From contig NZ_JTDK01000005.1 in the NCBI RefSeq assembly GCF_000802305.1, forward strand, positions 1-64,000: a stretch of 64,000 nt of DNA, in the 5' to 3' direction. Below are positions 1 through 10,768 of this stretch, in pieces. A program made the position numbers and the translations under genes. Origin of the DNA: Microbacterium mangrovi (lineage in GTDB: Bacteria > Actinomycetota > Actinomycetes > Actinomycetales > Microbacteriaceae). Within the stretch, counting starts at the first letter, position 1. Each line of letters opens with the position of its first letter. The notes beneath the pieces were generated by a model. It was not told the DNA's origin, did no database searches, and saw only the letters and a program-made list of their open reading frames with translations.

Positions 1-27
1 TGTGGGAGAGTAGGACACCGCCGGACT
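1..27 (+). rRNA. rrf: 5S rRNA, 3' end only
   Basis: The first bases (tgggagagtaggacaccgcc and the following ggac) match the conserved 3' end of actinobacterial 5S rRNA. The rest of the gene and the presumed 16S-23S genes lie upstream of the window. A short T-rich stretch and a strong palindrome follow at once, as expected at the end of an rRNA operon. The exact 3' end is approximate. Confidence 0.85.
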
Positions 28-34
28 TCTTTTA

Positions 35-66
35 CGAAATGGCCACCCGATCGGGTGGCCATTTCG
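35..66 (+). terminator. Terminator of the rRNA operon
   Basis: A perfect 32-bp palindrome centred on gatc (arm cgaaatggccaccc) lies directly after the 5S end. Being symmetrical, it could stop transcription in both directions. It precedes the start chosen for the next gene. Confidence 0.8.
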
Positions 67-99
67 CATTTGTGGGCCAGGATGGCCATGGGAGGCAAA

Positions 100-1560
100 A
101 TGAGCGACGCGGACGAGCGCAAGGGCGCCGGCAAGCACGACGGGAAACGTGACGCACACGGATCCGGACGACCGACCCATGGCAGCAGCCGCGGCGGACA
201 GCGCCGCTACAGCGAACACCGGGACGGTGCCCCGCGCCGCGACGGTGAGCGTCGGTACGGCAACCGTGATGGCGCGCCGCGTCAGGGCGGTGCCCCGCGT
301 CACGATGGTGAGCGTCGGTACGGGAACCGCGACGGTGCGCCGCGTCAGGGCGGTGCCCCGCGTCACGATGGTGAGCGTCGGTACGGGAACCGCGATGGCG
401 CGCCGCGTCAGGGCGGTGCCCCGCGTCACGATGGTGAGCGTCGGTACGGCAACCGCGACGGTGCCCCGCGCCGAGACGGCGACCGGCACGGCAACACGGG
501 CTCGTACCGCGGCGAACACGGCCGGCCCGATTCGCCCCATTCGCGCGACGGGGAGCGCCGCCCCTGGTCCGGCGACAAGCGCCATGACGAGCGAAAGCCG
601 TACCGCGGTGGCAAGCCGGCAGACCGGTCCGACGACCGCCGTCACGACGACCGTCGTCATGGTGGCGGGTCCAAGGGCGACGGCAAGTACGGCGCGTCGC
701 GCGACGGCCGCCACGGCGGTCCCCGCCGCAACGACCGCGACGACAGTCGGCGTTCCTCGCGCCCGCCGCAGGACGAACGCGCCAAGCGCGCACCCGAGCC
801 GGAACTGCCCGAGGACATCACCGCGCGCGACCTGCACCCGTCCGCACGCAACGAGCTGAAGACCCTCAGCAAGGAGAACGCCGACGCGGTCGCGCGACAC
901 CTGGCGATGGCCGGCATCCTCATCGACGAAGACCCGCAGCTCGCTCACGAGCACGCCCTGGCGGCAAGTCGGCGCGCGGGTCGCGTGGCCGTCGTGCGGG
1001 AGACTGTGGCGATCACCGCCTACGCGATCGGCGACTACCCGCTCGCCCTCCGTGAGTTGCGCACGTACCGCCGCATCTCGGGGCGCGACGACCAGATCGC
1101 CCTCATCGTCGACAGCGAGCGCGGCGTCGGCCGCCCCGAGCGTGCCCTCGAGGAGGGACGCGCCGTCGACCGCTCGACGCTTCCGATCCCGGTGCGCGTG
1201 CAGCTCGCGATCGCCATGTCCGGTGCGCGTCTCGACCTCGGCCAGGCCGACCGCGCGCTGATCGAACTCGACATCCCCGAACTCGACCCCGACCGCGCCT
1301 TCGAATGGAGCCCGGCCCTCTTCCTCGCCCGCGCCACGGTGCTCGACGAGCTCGGCCGCACCGACGAGGCCGAGCAGTGGAACCGCCGCGCGGCCATCGC
1401 CGCCGAGGCCCTCGACGCGGCCGCGGGCGTCGGCGAAGACGAGACGATCGAGGTCGAGGAGATCTTCGAGGAGCACGACGACGAAGAAGCTCCGGCCGAG
1501 GACGCCACGGCGGAGGAGATCGTCGTCGTCGACGAGCTCATCGAGGACGAGCGCGACTGA
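100..1560 (+). CDS. TPR-like protein with charged Arg/Gly/Asp repeat region
   Basis: 486 aa. Residues about 1-240 are low-complexity Arg/Gly/Asp/His with four 21-residue repeats (see the repeat entry). Residues about 250-440 are helical, Ala/Leu-rich and resemble tetratricopeptide-type solenoids. The last 40 residues are almost all acidic. The position just before a HAD phosphatase and tlyA matches the unnamed TPR protein at this place in mycobacteria (Rv1691 region). The start at 100 has ggagg 5 bp upstream; an in-frame ATG at 55 lies inside the terminator and is unlikely. The stop overlaps the next start (TGATG). A basic disordered arm plus an acidic tail suggests nucleic-acid or ribosome association, which is inference. 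No enzymatic motif is visible. Confidence 0.75.
   Translation: MSDADERKGAGKHDGKRDAHGSGRPTHGSSRGGQRRYSEHRDGAPRRDGERRYGNRDGAPRQGGAPRHDGERRYGNRDGAPRQGGAPRHDGERRYGNRDGAPRQGGAPRHDGERRYGNRDGAPRRDGDRHGNTGSYRGEHGRPDSPHSRDGERRPWSGDKRHDERKPYRGGKPADRSDDRRHDDRRHGGGSKGDGKYGASRDGRHGGPRRNDRDDSRRSSRPPQDERAKRAPEPELPEDITARDLHPSARNELKTLSKENADAVARHLAMAGILIDEDPQLAHEHALAASRRAGRVAVVRETVAITAYAIGDYPLALRELRTYRRISGRDDQIALIVDSERGVGRPERALEEGRAVDRSTLPIPVRVQLAIAMSGARLDLGQADRALIELDIPELDPDRAFEWSPALFLARATVLDELGRTDEAEQWNRRAAIAAEALDAAAGVGEDETIEVEEIFEEHDDEEAPAEDATAEEIVVVDELIEDERD
232..483 (+). repeat. Four 63-bp tandem repeats inside the TPR-like gene
   Basis: Units at 232-294, 295-357, 358-420 and 421-483 each encode a 21-residue block beginning PR[RH]DGERRYGNRDGAPR. 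The two middle units are nearly identical at DNA level; the outer units diverge at their ends. The unit length is a multiple of three, so copy changes keep the frame. Confidence 0.95.
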
Positions 1561-2618
1561 TGGGCCTGTTCCGCAAGGGCGCCCGCGCCGACCGGTCGGT
1601 CGGTCACGCGCCGATCGCCGGCATCGACGCCCTGCTCGCCGACCTCGACGGCGTCGTGTACGCGGGCGCCGCCGCGCTTCCGCACGCGGTCGACAGCCTC
1701 AACCGGGCGAGCGCGGACGGCATCCGGCTCGGCTACATCACCAACAACGCGTCGCGCACGGATGCCTCCGTCGCGGCCCACCTGCGAGAACTCGGGCTCG
1801 GCGCCACCACGCCCCACGACGTCGTGACCAGTCCCCAGGCCGCCATGCGCCTGCTGCGCGAGCGCATCGCTCCCGGCGCGACCGTGCTCGTCGTCGGCGG
1901 CGACGGCCTGGTCGTCGAGGTGGAGAAGGCCGGGTTCGTCGTGACGCGCAGCGCCGACGAATCGCCCGCCGCCGTCGTGCAGGGCTTCGCGCCCGAGGTC
2001 GGCTGGAAGGACCTCGCCGAAGCGGCGTTCGCACTGGCCGTCCCCGAGGACGAGGGCGGCATCCCGTGGATCGCCACCAATACCGACTGGACCATCCCGC
2101 AGGGGCGCGGCATCGCTCCCGGCAACGGCACCCTGGTGTCCGCCGTGCACACCGCGGTCGGCCGCCTGGCGACCGTCGCCGGCAAGCCCGAGACGCCGAT
2201 CTTCCACGAGGCGGTCGCGCGGTTCGACGCGCAGAGCCCCCTGTTCCTCGGCGACCGTCTGGACACCGACATCGCCGGAGCCCAGGCCGCCGGCATCCCG
2301 TCGGCGCTCGTGCTCACCGGGATCGACCGGCCGAAGCACGTGCTGGCCGCACCGGCGAACTCCCGGCCGACCTACATCCTCGAGGACCTCCGCGACCTGT
2401 TCGAGCCCTACCCGAACACCGTCGTCGACGGCGACGTCACCCGCGTGCGCGAAGCGGCCGTGCGCATCGACGGCCCCGATCTGAAGCTGGTCAGCGCCGG
2501 TTCCCGACCCATCGACATCGTCCGCGCCGCCTCCGCGGCGGTCTGGGCATCCGGTCGGGCCATCTTCGGATTCCAGGTGGACGAGGCGCTCTACGCCGAC
2601 CCCTTCCGCCGCCCCTGA
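1560..2618 (+). CDS. HAD-superfamily (class IIA, NagD-like) phosphatase
   Basis: 352 aa. The HAD motif I is at residues 28-31 (DLDG; nucleophile Asp28, acid Asp30), followed by VVYAG and the NagD-type cap (YITNNASRTD). The late motif GDRLDTDIAGAQAAGIPSAL binds Mg2+ in this family. These enzymes hydrolyse small phosphomonoesters; the substrate cannot be told from sequence. ATG overlaps the TGA of the gene before. An analogous phosphatase sits here in mycobacteria (Rv1692). The C-terminal about 70 residues after the HAD core are less conserved. Confidence 0.88.
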   Translation: MGLFRKGARADRSVGHAPIAGIDALLADLDGVVYAGAAALPHAVDSLNRASADGIRLGYITNNASRTDASVAAHLRELGLGATTPHDVVTSPQAAMRLLRERIAPGATVLVVGGDGLVVEVEKAGFVVTRSADESPAAVVQGFAPEVGWKDLAEAAFALAVPEDEGGIPWIATNTDWTIPQGRGIAPGNGTLVSAVHTAVGRLATVAGKPETPIFHEAVARFDAQSPLFLGDRLDTDIAGAQAAGIPSALVLTGIDRPKHVLAAPANSRPTYILEDLRDLFEPYPNTVVDGDVTRVREAAVRIDGPDLKLVSAGSRPIDIVRAASAAVWASGRAIFGFQVDEALYADPFRRP

Positions 2619-2676
2619 GCCGCGCTCGGCGCGTGCGGAGACCCCCGATGTCGCACACGTGGAATACCGTGGAGAC

Positions 2677-2832
2677 ATGAGCCAGGACACCGAGTCCACC
2701 GAGCAGGAAGCCGACGAGCTGATCCCGCGCCTGCGCGTCATCGAGCAGCAGCCGCTCTCCGAGCGCGCCCCCGCGTACGCGGCACTGCACGACGAACTCG
2801 CCCGTCACCTGGAATCCGGTCCGACCGGATGA
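2677..2832 (+). CDS. Small conserved acidic protein upstream of tlyA
   Basis: 51 aa, starting MSQDTESTEQEADELIPRLR. It is predicted largely helical and acidic, with no Cys, no signal peptide and no membrane segment. Its stop overlaps the tlyA ATG (ATGA), so the two are probably translationally coupled. A similarly tiny gene of unknown function lies here in mycobacteria (Rv1693); that correspondence is by position and size only. Function unknown. Confidence 0.75.
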   Translation: MSQDTESTEQEADELIPRLRVIEQQPLSERAPAYAALHDELARHLESGPTG

Positions 2833-3629
2833 GCGAGCGTCTCGACGTCGTCCTCGCCGCCCGGGGTCTCGCACGCTCGCGGACGCACGCGGCATCCCTC
2901 ATCGCCGCAGGCTCTGTCACCGTCGACGGTCGCGGCATCGTCAAGGCCGGCGCGCGCGTCGACGAAGACGCCGTCATCGAGGTCGCCGGCCTCGACCACT
3001 ACGTCAGCCGGGCCGCCCACAAGCTCATCGCCGGACTCGACGCGTTCGGCGTCGACGTCGCCGGACGCCCCGCCCTCGACATGGGCGCCTCGACCGGCGG
3101 CTTCACCCAGGTGCTGCGCGAACGCGGGGCGGAGCCGGTCGTCGCCGTCGACGTCGGCCACGGGCAGCTCGCACAGCCCGTCGCCCTCGACCCCGGCGTG
3201 ATCGCCGTCGAGGGCTTCAACGTCCGCCACATGACCCGCGAGAGCCTCGCTGCCGCCGCCGGCACCGACATCGTCCCCCGGGTCGTCACCGGAGACCTGT
3301 CCTTCATCTCCCTGACGCACGTGCTCCCGGCCGTGCGTGCGGTGTGCTCCGACGACGCCGACATCGTGCTGCTGGTCAAACCGCAGTTCGAGGTCGGGCG
3401 GCAGGGCGTGCGCGAGGGCCTCGTCACCGACCCCGCCCTCCGCGTCGACGCCGTCAGCGACGTGCTGTGGGCGGCGTGGGACGCCGGATTCGGCACGCTC
3501 GGCGTCATCGCCTCACCCATCGTCGGCACCCACGGCAACCGCGAGGCGGTGGTGCACCTGGCCCCGGGGCGGGGGAGCGATCCGTCAGAATGGTGGGGCA
3601 CCGTGAACGAGACGATGGGGACGCGATGA
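2829..3629 (+). CDS. tlyA: TlyA, 16S/23S rRNA (cytidine-2'-O)-methyltransferase
   Basis: 266 aa, the normal TlyA length. Residues 1-55 form an S4 RNA-binding domain. Residues 60-240 form an FtsJ/RrmJ-type Rossmann methyltransferase with the S-adenosylmethionine loop at 84-93 (DMGASTGGFT). TlyA 2'-O-methylates C1409 of 16S rRNA and, in two-domain forms, C1920 of 23S rRNA, and is known for capreomycin and viomycin susceptibility in mycobacteria. It overlaps the 51-aa gene before and nadK after by 4 bp each. It lies about 2.8 kb past an rRNA operon. Confidence 0.95.
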   Translation: MSERLDVVLAARGLARSRTHAASLIAAGSVTVDGRGIVKAGARVDEDAVIEVAGLDHYVSRAAHKLIAGLDAFGVDVAGRPALDMGASTGGFTQVLRERGAEPVVAVDVGHGQLAQPVALDPGVIAVEGFNVRHMTRESLAAAAGTDIVPRVVTGDLSFISLTHVLPAVRAVCSDDADIVLLVKPQFEVGRQGVREGLVTDPALRVDAVSDVLWAAWDAGFGTLGVIASPIVGTHGNREAVVHLAPGRGSDPSEWWGTVNETMGTR

Positions 3630-4564
3630 GCACACCGCACCGCAACATCCTGGTCGTCGCCCATGCCCTGCGCGACGACACGGTGCGCGCGGCCGAACGG
3701 GTCGTCGCGGCGCTCCACGGCGCGGGCGCGCAGGCCGTGGTCGCGCTCGACGACCGCAGCGACCTCGCCGCCGCGCACCCCGCTTTCGCCGACCTGCCCG
3801 CCCTCGGCGAGGAGATCGCGGTCGCCGACATCGAGCTGGCGATCGTCCTCGGCGGCGACGGCACCATCCTGCGCGCGGCCGAGCTGGTCCGCGGCGGAAC
3901 CGCGCCCGTCCTCGGCATCAACATGGGCCACGTCGGCTTCCTCGCCGAGATCGAGCGCGACGACATGGATGCCGCGGTGCGCCGCGTCATCGACCGCGAC
4001 TACACCGTCGAGGAGCGCCTTGCGATCTCGATCCGGGTGAAGGATGCCGACGGCACCGTCATCTACCGCACGTGGGCCCTCAACGAGGCGACCGTCGAGA
4101 AGGCCAGTCGCGAGCGCATGCTCGAGGTGGTCATCGAGATCGACGAGCGGCCGCTGTCGAGCTTCGGCTGCGACGGTGTCGTCGTCTCGACCCCCACCGG
4201 CTCCACCGCCTACAACTTCTCCGGCGGCGGCCCGGTGATCTGGCCCACCGTCGAAGCGATGACCGTCGTGCCGCTGTCCGCCCACGCGCTGTTCGCGCGG
4301 CCCCTGGTCGTCGGGCCCGAAGCGGCCATTGCCATCGAACTGCTGCAGCGCACCGACGGGGCCGGCATCCTGTGGTGCGACGGACGCCGCTCGCACCCGC
4401 TGCCGCCCGGGGCGCGCGTCGTCGTGCGCCGCTCCGACGACCCGGTGCGGCTCGCCCGGCTGCACCCGGCCGCGTTCACCGACCGGCTCGTCCGAAAGTT
4501 CCGGCTGCCGGTCGCGGGCTGGCGCGGACCCGACGCCCACCCCGCGAAGGGACTCCCACGATGA
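3626..4564 (+). CDS. nadK: NAD kinase
   Basis: 312 aa. It phosphorylates NAD to NADP with ATP or polyphosphate. The signature GGDGT is at residues 76-80, and the conserved LNE(A) and TPTGSTAYNFSGGGP segments follow in the second domain. It overlaps tlyA and recN by 4 bp each and is part of the same operon. The order tlyA-nadK-recN is widely conserved in actinobacteria. Confidence 0.96.
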   Translation: MSTPHRNILVVAHALRDDTVRAAERVVAALHGAGAQAVVALDDRSDLAAAHPAFADLPALGEEIAVADIELAIVLGGDGTILRAAELVRGGTAPVLGINMGHVGFLAEIERDDMDAAVRRVIDRDYTVEERLAISIRVKDADGTVIYRTWALNEATVEKASRERMLEVVIEIDERPLSSFGCDGVVVSTPTGSTAYNFSGGGPVIWPTVEAMTVVPLSAHALFARPLVVGPEAAIAIELLQRTDGAGILWCDGRRSHPLPPGARVVVRRSDDPVRLARLHPAAFTDRLVRKFRLPVAGWRGPDAHPAKGLPR

Positions 4565-6249
4565 TCGAGCAGATGCGCCTGCGCGACCTCGGCGTGATCG
4601 CGGAGGCGACCCTCGAGATCGGGCCCGGCTTCACCGCCGTCACCGGCGAGACGGGCGCCGGCAAGACCATGGTCGTCACCGGACTCGGCCTGCTGCTGGG
4701 CCGCCGCGCCGACTCCGGAGCGGTGCGCGCCGGAGCGGCGCAGGCGTCGGTGGACGGGGTCTGGATCGTCCCCGAGGAGGGCCCGGTCGCCGAGCGGGTG
4801 CGCGAAGCCGGCGGAGACCTCGAACCGATCGGCGGCGGCGACGCCGAGCTCTACATCGGCCGGACCGTGTCGGCCGAAGGCCGCGGCCGCGCCTCGGTCG
4901 GTGGGCGCGCTGCGCCGGCCGGCGTGCTCGCGGACCTCGCCGACGACCTCGTCGTCGTGCACGGGCAGTCCGACCAGCTGCGCCTGAAGTCGCAGGCCGC
5001 GCAGCGCGACGCCCTCGACCGCTACGCCGGCGAGCCCGTCGCGGAGGCGCTGACCGCCTACCGTGCGGCGTACGACACCTGGCGCGCCCTCGACGCCGAA
5101 CTGGAGACGCTCACCCGGGACCGCGACGACCGCGCCCGCGAGGCCGAGGCTCTCCGCGAAGCCCTGACGCTCATCGAGCACGCCGCCCCGCAGGCGGGCG
5201 AAGACGCCGACCTCGCCGAACGCGCCGAACGGCTCGCGAACGCCGAAGAGCTGCGGGATGCCGCGGCATCCGCCCACGAGGCGATCTCCGGTGAGGGCGA
5301 CGCGCCCGACGTGCTCACCCTCATCGCCGAGGTGCGGCGCGGGCTCGAACGCGCCGCCGACCCGGCGCTCGCCGACCTCGCCGCCCAGGCGGAGGACATC
5401 GGGTACCGGGCGGCCGACCTCGCCGCCGCACTGTCCAGCTATCTGGCCGACCTCGACGAAGCCGGGCCCCAGGAACTCGCCGCCGTCGAGGAGCGCCGCG
5501 CGGTGCTCGCCGGCCTCGTGCGCGCCCACGGCACCCTGGACGCCGCGATCGAACTCCTCGACACCGGCTCGGCACGCCTCGCCGAACTCGACGACGACGG
5601 CGACCGCATCGAGCGGCTGACCGAGCAGCGCGAAGCGGCGGCAGCCGCGCTCGACGCCGCCGCCGACGCGCTCACCGCCGCCCGCACAGCCGCGGCCGTG
5701 CGACTGGGAGACGAGGTCTCCGAACAGCTGCACGAGCTCGCCATGCCGGATGCCCGCGTGACCGTGTCCGTGGCCCCCGGAACCCCGGGGGCGGCCGGGC
5801 GCGACGAGGTGTCCATCCTGCTGGCCCCGCACCCGGGCAGCGACCCGCGACCGGTCGCGCGCGGCGCCTCCGGCGGCGAACTGAGCCGCGTGATGCTCGC
5901 CATCGAGGTCGTCATCGCCGCCACCGACCCGGTTCCCACGTTCGTCTTCGACGAGGTGGATGCCGGCATCGGCGGCGCCGCGGCCATCGAAGTCGGGCGG
6001 CGCCTGGCGCGGCTCGCCCAGACGTCCCAGGTGATCGCGGTGACCCACCTGGCGCAGGTCGCCGCATTCGCGTCGAACCACCTCACGGTGGTCAAGGCCT
6101 CGGACGGCTCGGTGACGGCATCCAGCGTCCGCCGCCTCGCCGGCGCCGACCGCGAAGCCGAGATGGCCCGCCTGCTGTCGGGCATGTCCGACTCCGAAGC
6201 GGCCCTCGCGCACGCGCGCGAACTGCTGGAACTGACCGTCGACGCGTGA
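4561..6249 (+). CDS. recN: DNA repair protein RecN
   Basis: 562 aa, typical RecN size. It is an SMC-like ATPase that acts at DNA double-strand breaks. Walker A GETGAGKT is at residues 29-36. A long Ala/Glu-rich coiled-coil centre (about 170-390) is followed by the ABC signature (GGELSRVMLAIE), Walker B (FVFDEVDAGIGG) and the HLAQVAAFA switch segment. ATG overlaps nadK. In mycobacteria steA and a copper-transport gene separate recN from pyrG. Here only 65 bp separate them. Confidence 0.96.
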   Translation: MIEQMRLRDLGVIAEATLEIGPGFTAVTGETGAGKTMVVTGLGLLLGRRADSGAVRAGAAQASVDGVWIVPEEGPVAERVREAGGDLEPIGGGDAELYIGRTVSAEGRGRASVGGRAAPAGVLADLADDLVVVHGQSDQLRLKSQAAQRDALDRYAGEPVAEALTAYRAAYDTWRALDAELETLTRDRDDRAREAEALREALTLIEHAAPQAGEDADLAERAERLANAEELRDAAASAHEAISGEGDAPDVLTLIAEVRRGLERAADPALADLAAQAEDIGYRAADLAAALSSYLADLDEAGPQELAAVEERRAVLAGLVRAHGTLDAAIELLDTGSARLAELDDDGDRIERLTEQREAAAAALDAAADALTAARTAAAVRLGDEVSEQLHELAMPDARVTVSVAPGTPGAAGRDEVSILLAPHPGSDPRPVARGASGGELSRVMLAIEVVIAATDPVPTFVFDEVDAGIGGAAAIEVGRRLARLAQTSQVIAVTHLAQVAAFASNHLTVVKASDGSVTASSVRRLAGADREAEMARLLSGMSDSEAALAHARELLELTVDA

Positions 6250-6300
6250 CGCGCCGGGGTGTCGCCGGGCGACTCACACCCGCATGTCAGTCTCGGCTGA

Positions 6301-8027
<1,727 letters not shown>

Positions 8028-8047
8028 GCGGCGGGGGGAGCAGCGAC

Positions 8048-8626
8048 ATGACGAACGCATCGGTGGCGGCGGACCTCCGCGACGAGCCCTTCGAACCCAC
8101 GGTGCTGGAGAGCACCGTGGCGATGCACGGCCGGGTGTGGGACATCCGCCGCGACGTCGTCGCGTACGGCGACGGCGAACTCGTCCGCGAGTGGATGGTG
8201 CACCCGGGTGCCGTCGCGATCGTGGCCGTCGACGACGACCAGCGGGTGCTGCTCATCCAGCAGTACCGGCATCCGCTGCGCCACCGCGACTGGGAGGTCC
8301 CGGCGGGGCTCCTCGACATCCCGGGGGAGGACCCCCTCGAGGCCGCCAAGCGCGAACTCGCCGAAGAGGCCGACCTGGAGGCGACCGACTGGGAGCCGCT
8401 CACCAGCATCTGGTCGTCGCCGGGCAGCAACTCCGAGATCGTGCACATCTATCTCGCCCGCGGCGTGACGACCCTGGAAGCGTTCGCGCGGGAGGCCGAG
8501 GAGGCCGACATCCGCGCCGAATGGGTCCCGCTGGATGCCGCCGTGGACGCCGTGATGGGCGGACGGATGCACAACGGCATCCTCGTCGCCGGCATCCTCG
8601 CGGCAGCACGCCGCCTGCAGGCATGA
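8048..8626 (+). CDS. Nudix hydrolase, ADP-ribose pyrophosphatase type
   Basis: 192 aa. The Nudix box runs from GLLDIPGEDPLEAAKRELAE onward with the catalytic REL.EE core; the six-residue spacing after Gly is usual in ADP-ribose pyrophosphatases. The preceding VLLIQQYRHPL and WEVPAG are also typical. It likely hydrolyses ADP-ribose to AMP and ribose 5-phosphate. It sits between pyrG and xerD, the same place as mycobacterial Rv1700. Start at 8048 follows a gggggag stretch. Confidence 0.9.
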   Translation: MTNASVAADLRDEPFEPTVLESTVAMHGRVWDIRRDVVAYGDGELVREWMVHPGAVAIVAVDDDQRVLLIQQYRHPLRHRDWEVPAGLLDIPGEDPLEAAKRELAEEADLEATDWEPLTSIWSSPGSNSEIVHIYLARGVTTLEAFAREAEEADIRAEWVPLDAAVDAVMGGRMHNGILVAGILAAARRLQA

Positions 8627-8627
8627 G

Positions 8628-9530
8628 ATGACGCCCGCGCGCGCCGTCGACGCGTACCTGCGACACGTCGCCGTCGAGCGCGGGCTGTCCGCCCACACCG
8701 TCGCCGCCTACCGGCGCGACCTCGGCCAGTACCTGGCATGGCTCGATGCGCAGGGCGTCGACGACGTCGCCGCGGTCACCCCCGAGCAGGTCTCGGCCTT
8801 CATCGCCGAGCGCGCCGGCGCCGAACCGCGGCCGGCATCCTCGAGCCTCGCCCGCCTGCAGTCGTCGGTGCGCGGCATGCACCGGTTCATCCTGCGCGAG
8901 GGGATCGTCGACGACGAGCCCACCAAGCGGCTGCGTCCGCCCAAGCTCCCGCAGCGCCTGCCGAAGGCGCTCACGATCGACGAGGTGCAGCGCCTGCTGG
9001 ATGCCCCCGACCCGGAGACTCCCGCCGGCATCCGGGACCGGGCCCTGCTCGAGCTGCTGTACGCGACCGGCGCCCGCGTCTCGGAGGCGGTCTCGCTCGA
9101 CCTGGACGACGTCACCCACGGTGACATCCTGCGGGTGCGCGGCAAGGGCGACAAGGAGCGCATCGTGCCGCTCGGATCATACGCGCGCGACGCGATCGAC
9201 ACCTACCTCGTGCGCGTCCGCCCGGGCCTCGCCGCGCGAGGGCGGGCGACGTCGAAGCTGTTCCTCGGGATGCGCGGCGCGCCGCTGTCCCGGCAGAGCG
9301 CCTGGCTGGTCATCCAGGAGGCCGCCGAGCGGGCGCACCTGACCTCGCACGTCTCGCCGCACACGCTGCGGCACTCGTTCGCCACCCACCTGCTGCAGGG
9401 CGGCGCCGACGTGCGCGTGGTGCAGGAACTGCTCGGCCATGCGTCGGTGGCCACCACGCAGATCTACACGCACGTCACGGCGGACACGCTGCGCGACATG
9501 TACCTCACTGCGCACCCGCGGGCCCGGTAG
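8628..9530 (+). CDS. xerD: Site-specific tyrosine recombinase XerD
   Basis: 300 aa, normal Xer length. An N-terminal SAM-like DNA-binding domain (residues 1-95) is followed by the catalytic domain with Arg in ATGARVSEAV, the HTLRHSFATHLL box, the LLGH segment and nucleophile Tyr280 (TTQIYTHV). With XerC it resolves chromosome dimers at dif. It starts one base after the Nudix stop. Its 3' end overlaps the convergent flavoprotein gene by 26 bp. Confidence 0.95.
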   Translation: MTPARAVDAYLRHVAVERGLSAHTVAAYRRDLGQYLAWLDAQGVDDVAAVTPEQVSAFIAERAGAEPRPASSSLARLQSSVRGMHRFILREGIVDDEPTKRLRPPKLPQRLPKALTIDEVQRLLDAPDPETPAGIRDRALLELLYATGARVSEAVSLDLDDVTHGDILRVRGKGDKERIVPLGSYARDAIDTYLVRVRPGLAARGRATSKLFLGMRGAPLSRQSAWLVIQEAAERAHLTSHVSPHTLRHSFATHLLQGGADVRVVQELLGHASVATTQIYTHVTADTLRDMYLTAHPRAR

Positions 9531-10767
9531 TCCGGGACAGACCGGGCCGGATACCGGCGCGGACGCCGGCCCGGGCCGCCCTCCGCCGAGGCCGGAACCA
9601 GTCGGCGGCGGCCGCCAGGGCCACGCGACGCGAGGGCATGTAGGCGTGGAAGAAGAACCAGCGCGCGCCCCACGCCGACCAGCCGGTGAGCGGGATGCCG
9701 TACAGCTCGGCGATCCCGCGCCCGACGCCGAGGCTCGCGCCCTGCCCCAGACCGGGGAACCGGAACGGCCGGGGCGGTCGGCCGTCGAGCGCGCGCACGA
9801 TGTTGCCGCCGATGCGGGTGCCGTGGTGGATGGCCCACAGCGCATCAGCGGGGCAGGCGCCCGACGTGTGCGGATGCGGCACGGCGGCGCCGTCGCCGCC
9901 CGCCCACAGGCCCGGGCCGATGCGCAGGAACCGGTCGGTGACGAGCCGGCCGGCGGCGTCGCGCGGCAGGGCGTCCAGGCCGGGCAGGGATGCCGGGGTC
10001 TGACCGATCGCCGCCACGACCGTGGCGGCCGGAAGGGAACCCGCCGCGCCGAACTCGGCGCCGTCCGCCGTCACGGCGGTCAGTCGCGCGTGCGGCAGGA
10101 ACTCCACGCCGGCCGCCCGCGCCTGGACCACGGCGTAGTCCGCGACCCGGTCGAACCGCGGGCGCAGGGAGGGAAGGACGTGCGCGCCCGGATGCGCGAG
10201 GACGACCCGGGGAGCCGGCCCGCCCACGTCGCGCAGTCGCTGCGCGATGGCCGTGGCCACCTCCACACCGGTGAAACCGCCGCCGGCGACCACGACCGTG
10301 CGCAGCCGCGCCGCGACCGTGCCCTCGGCCAGGCGCTCCCGAGCGAGCACGTCGGTGAGGTGCCGGCCGAGCTTCTCGACCCCCTCGGTGTCCTTGAGCG
10401 ACCAGGCGTGCTCGGCGAGCCCCGGCACCCGGTCCGCCGCGTCCCGGCTGCCGGCGGCGACGACGATGTGGTCGCCGATGAGCGTGCGCGAGCCGTCCGG
10501 GGTGGCGACGACGACGGCGCGCCGTTGCGGATCGACGCGGCGGACGCGCCCGGCGACCAGGTCGACGCCCGGCAGCAGGTCGCGAAGCGGGACGCGGGCG
10601 TGCTCGGCGCGGACGTGGCCGGTGAGCACCTCCGCGGTCCAGCCGTGGAACGAATGATACGGCCTGTCCGAGACGAGCGTGACCACGACGCCGGGTCGCG
10701 CCCGGGCGATGCGCCGGGCACACCACACCCCGGCGTAGCCGCCGCCGATGACGATGATGCGGGCCAC
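9505..10767 (-). CDS. FAD-dependent NAD(P)H oxidoreductase, NDH-2-like
   Basis: 420 aa from GTG at 10767. The N-terminal FAD dinucleotide fold is IIVIGGGYAGVWCARRIA, with a second nucleotide site (VVVAGGGFTGVEVATAIA) and a late GD-type FAD motif (LWAGGDGAAVPHP). This layout is that of type II NADH dehydrogenases and related disulfide-oxidoreductase-fold enzymes. A C-terminal hydrophobic/aromatic segment (ARWFFFHAYM) could associate with membrane. The start lies one base after the stop of the upstream reductase gene, so both are one transcript. The physiological acceptor is unknown. Confidence 0.82.
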   Translation of the reverse strand: MARIIVIGGGYAGVWCARRIARARPGVVVTLVSDRPYHSFHGWTAEVLTGHVRAEHARVPLRDLLPGVDLVAGRVRRVDPQRRAVVVATPDGSRTLIGDHIVVAAGSRDAADRVPGLAEHAWSLKDTEGVEKLGRHLTDVLARERLAEGTVAARLRTVVVAGGGFTGVEVATAIAQRLRDVGGPAPRVVLAHPGAHVLPSLRPRFDRVADYAVVQARAAGVEFLPHARLTAVTADGAEFGAAGSLPAATVVAAIGQTPASLPGLDALPRDAAGRLVTDRFLRIGPGLWAGGDGAAVPHPHTSGACPADALWAIHHGTRIGGNIVRALDGRPPRPFRFPGLGQGASLGVGRGIAELYGIPLTGWSAWGARWFFFHAYMPSRRVALAAAADWFRPRRRAARAGVRAGIRPGLSRTTGPAGAQ

Positions 10768-10768
10768 G

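Noticed and set aside
55..99. Upstream in-frame ATG for the first gene
   Set aside because: It lies within the rRNA terminator palindrome, and the ATG at 100 has a proper ribosome site.
232..483. Tandem repeats as a CRISPR-like array
   Set aside because: The units are contiguous with no spacers, keep the reading frame and lie inside a coding sequence.
1035..2741. Long minus-strand ORFs opposite core genes (here and opposite recN, der, jetC and others)
   Set aside because: They are open because of high third-position G+C, are Arg/Gly/His-rich, and lie opposite well-recognised genes.
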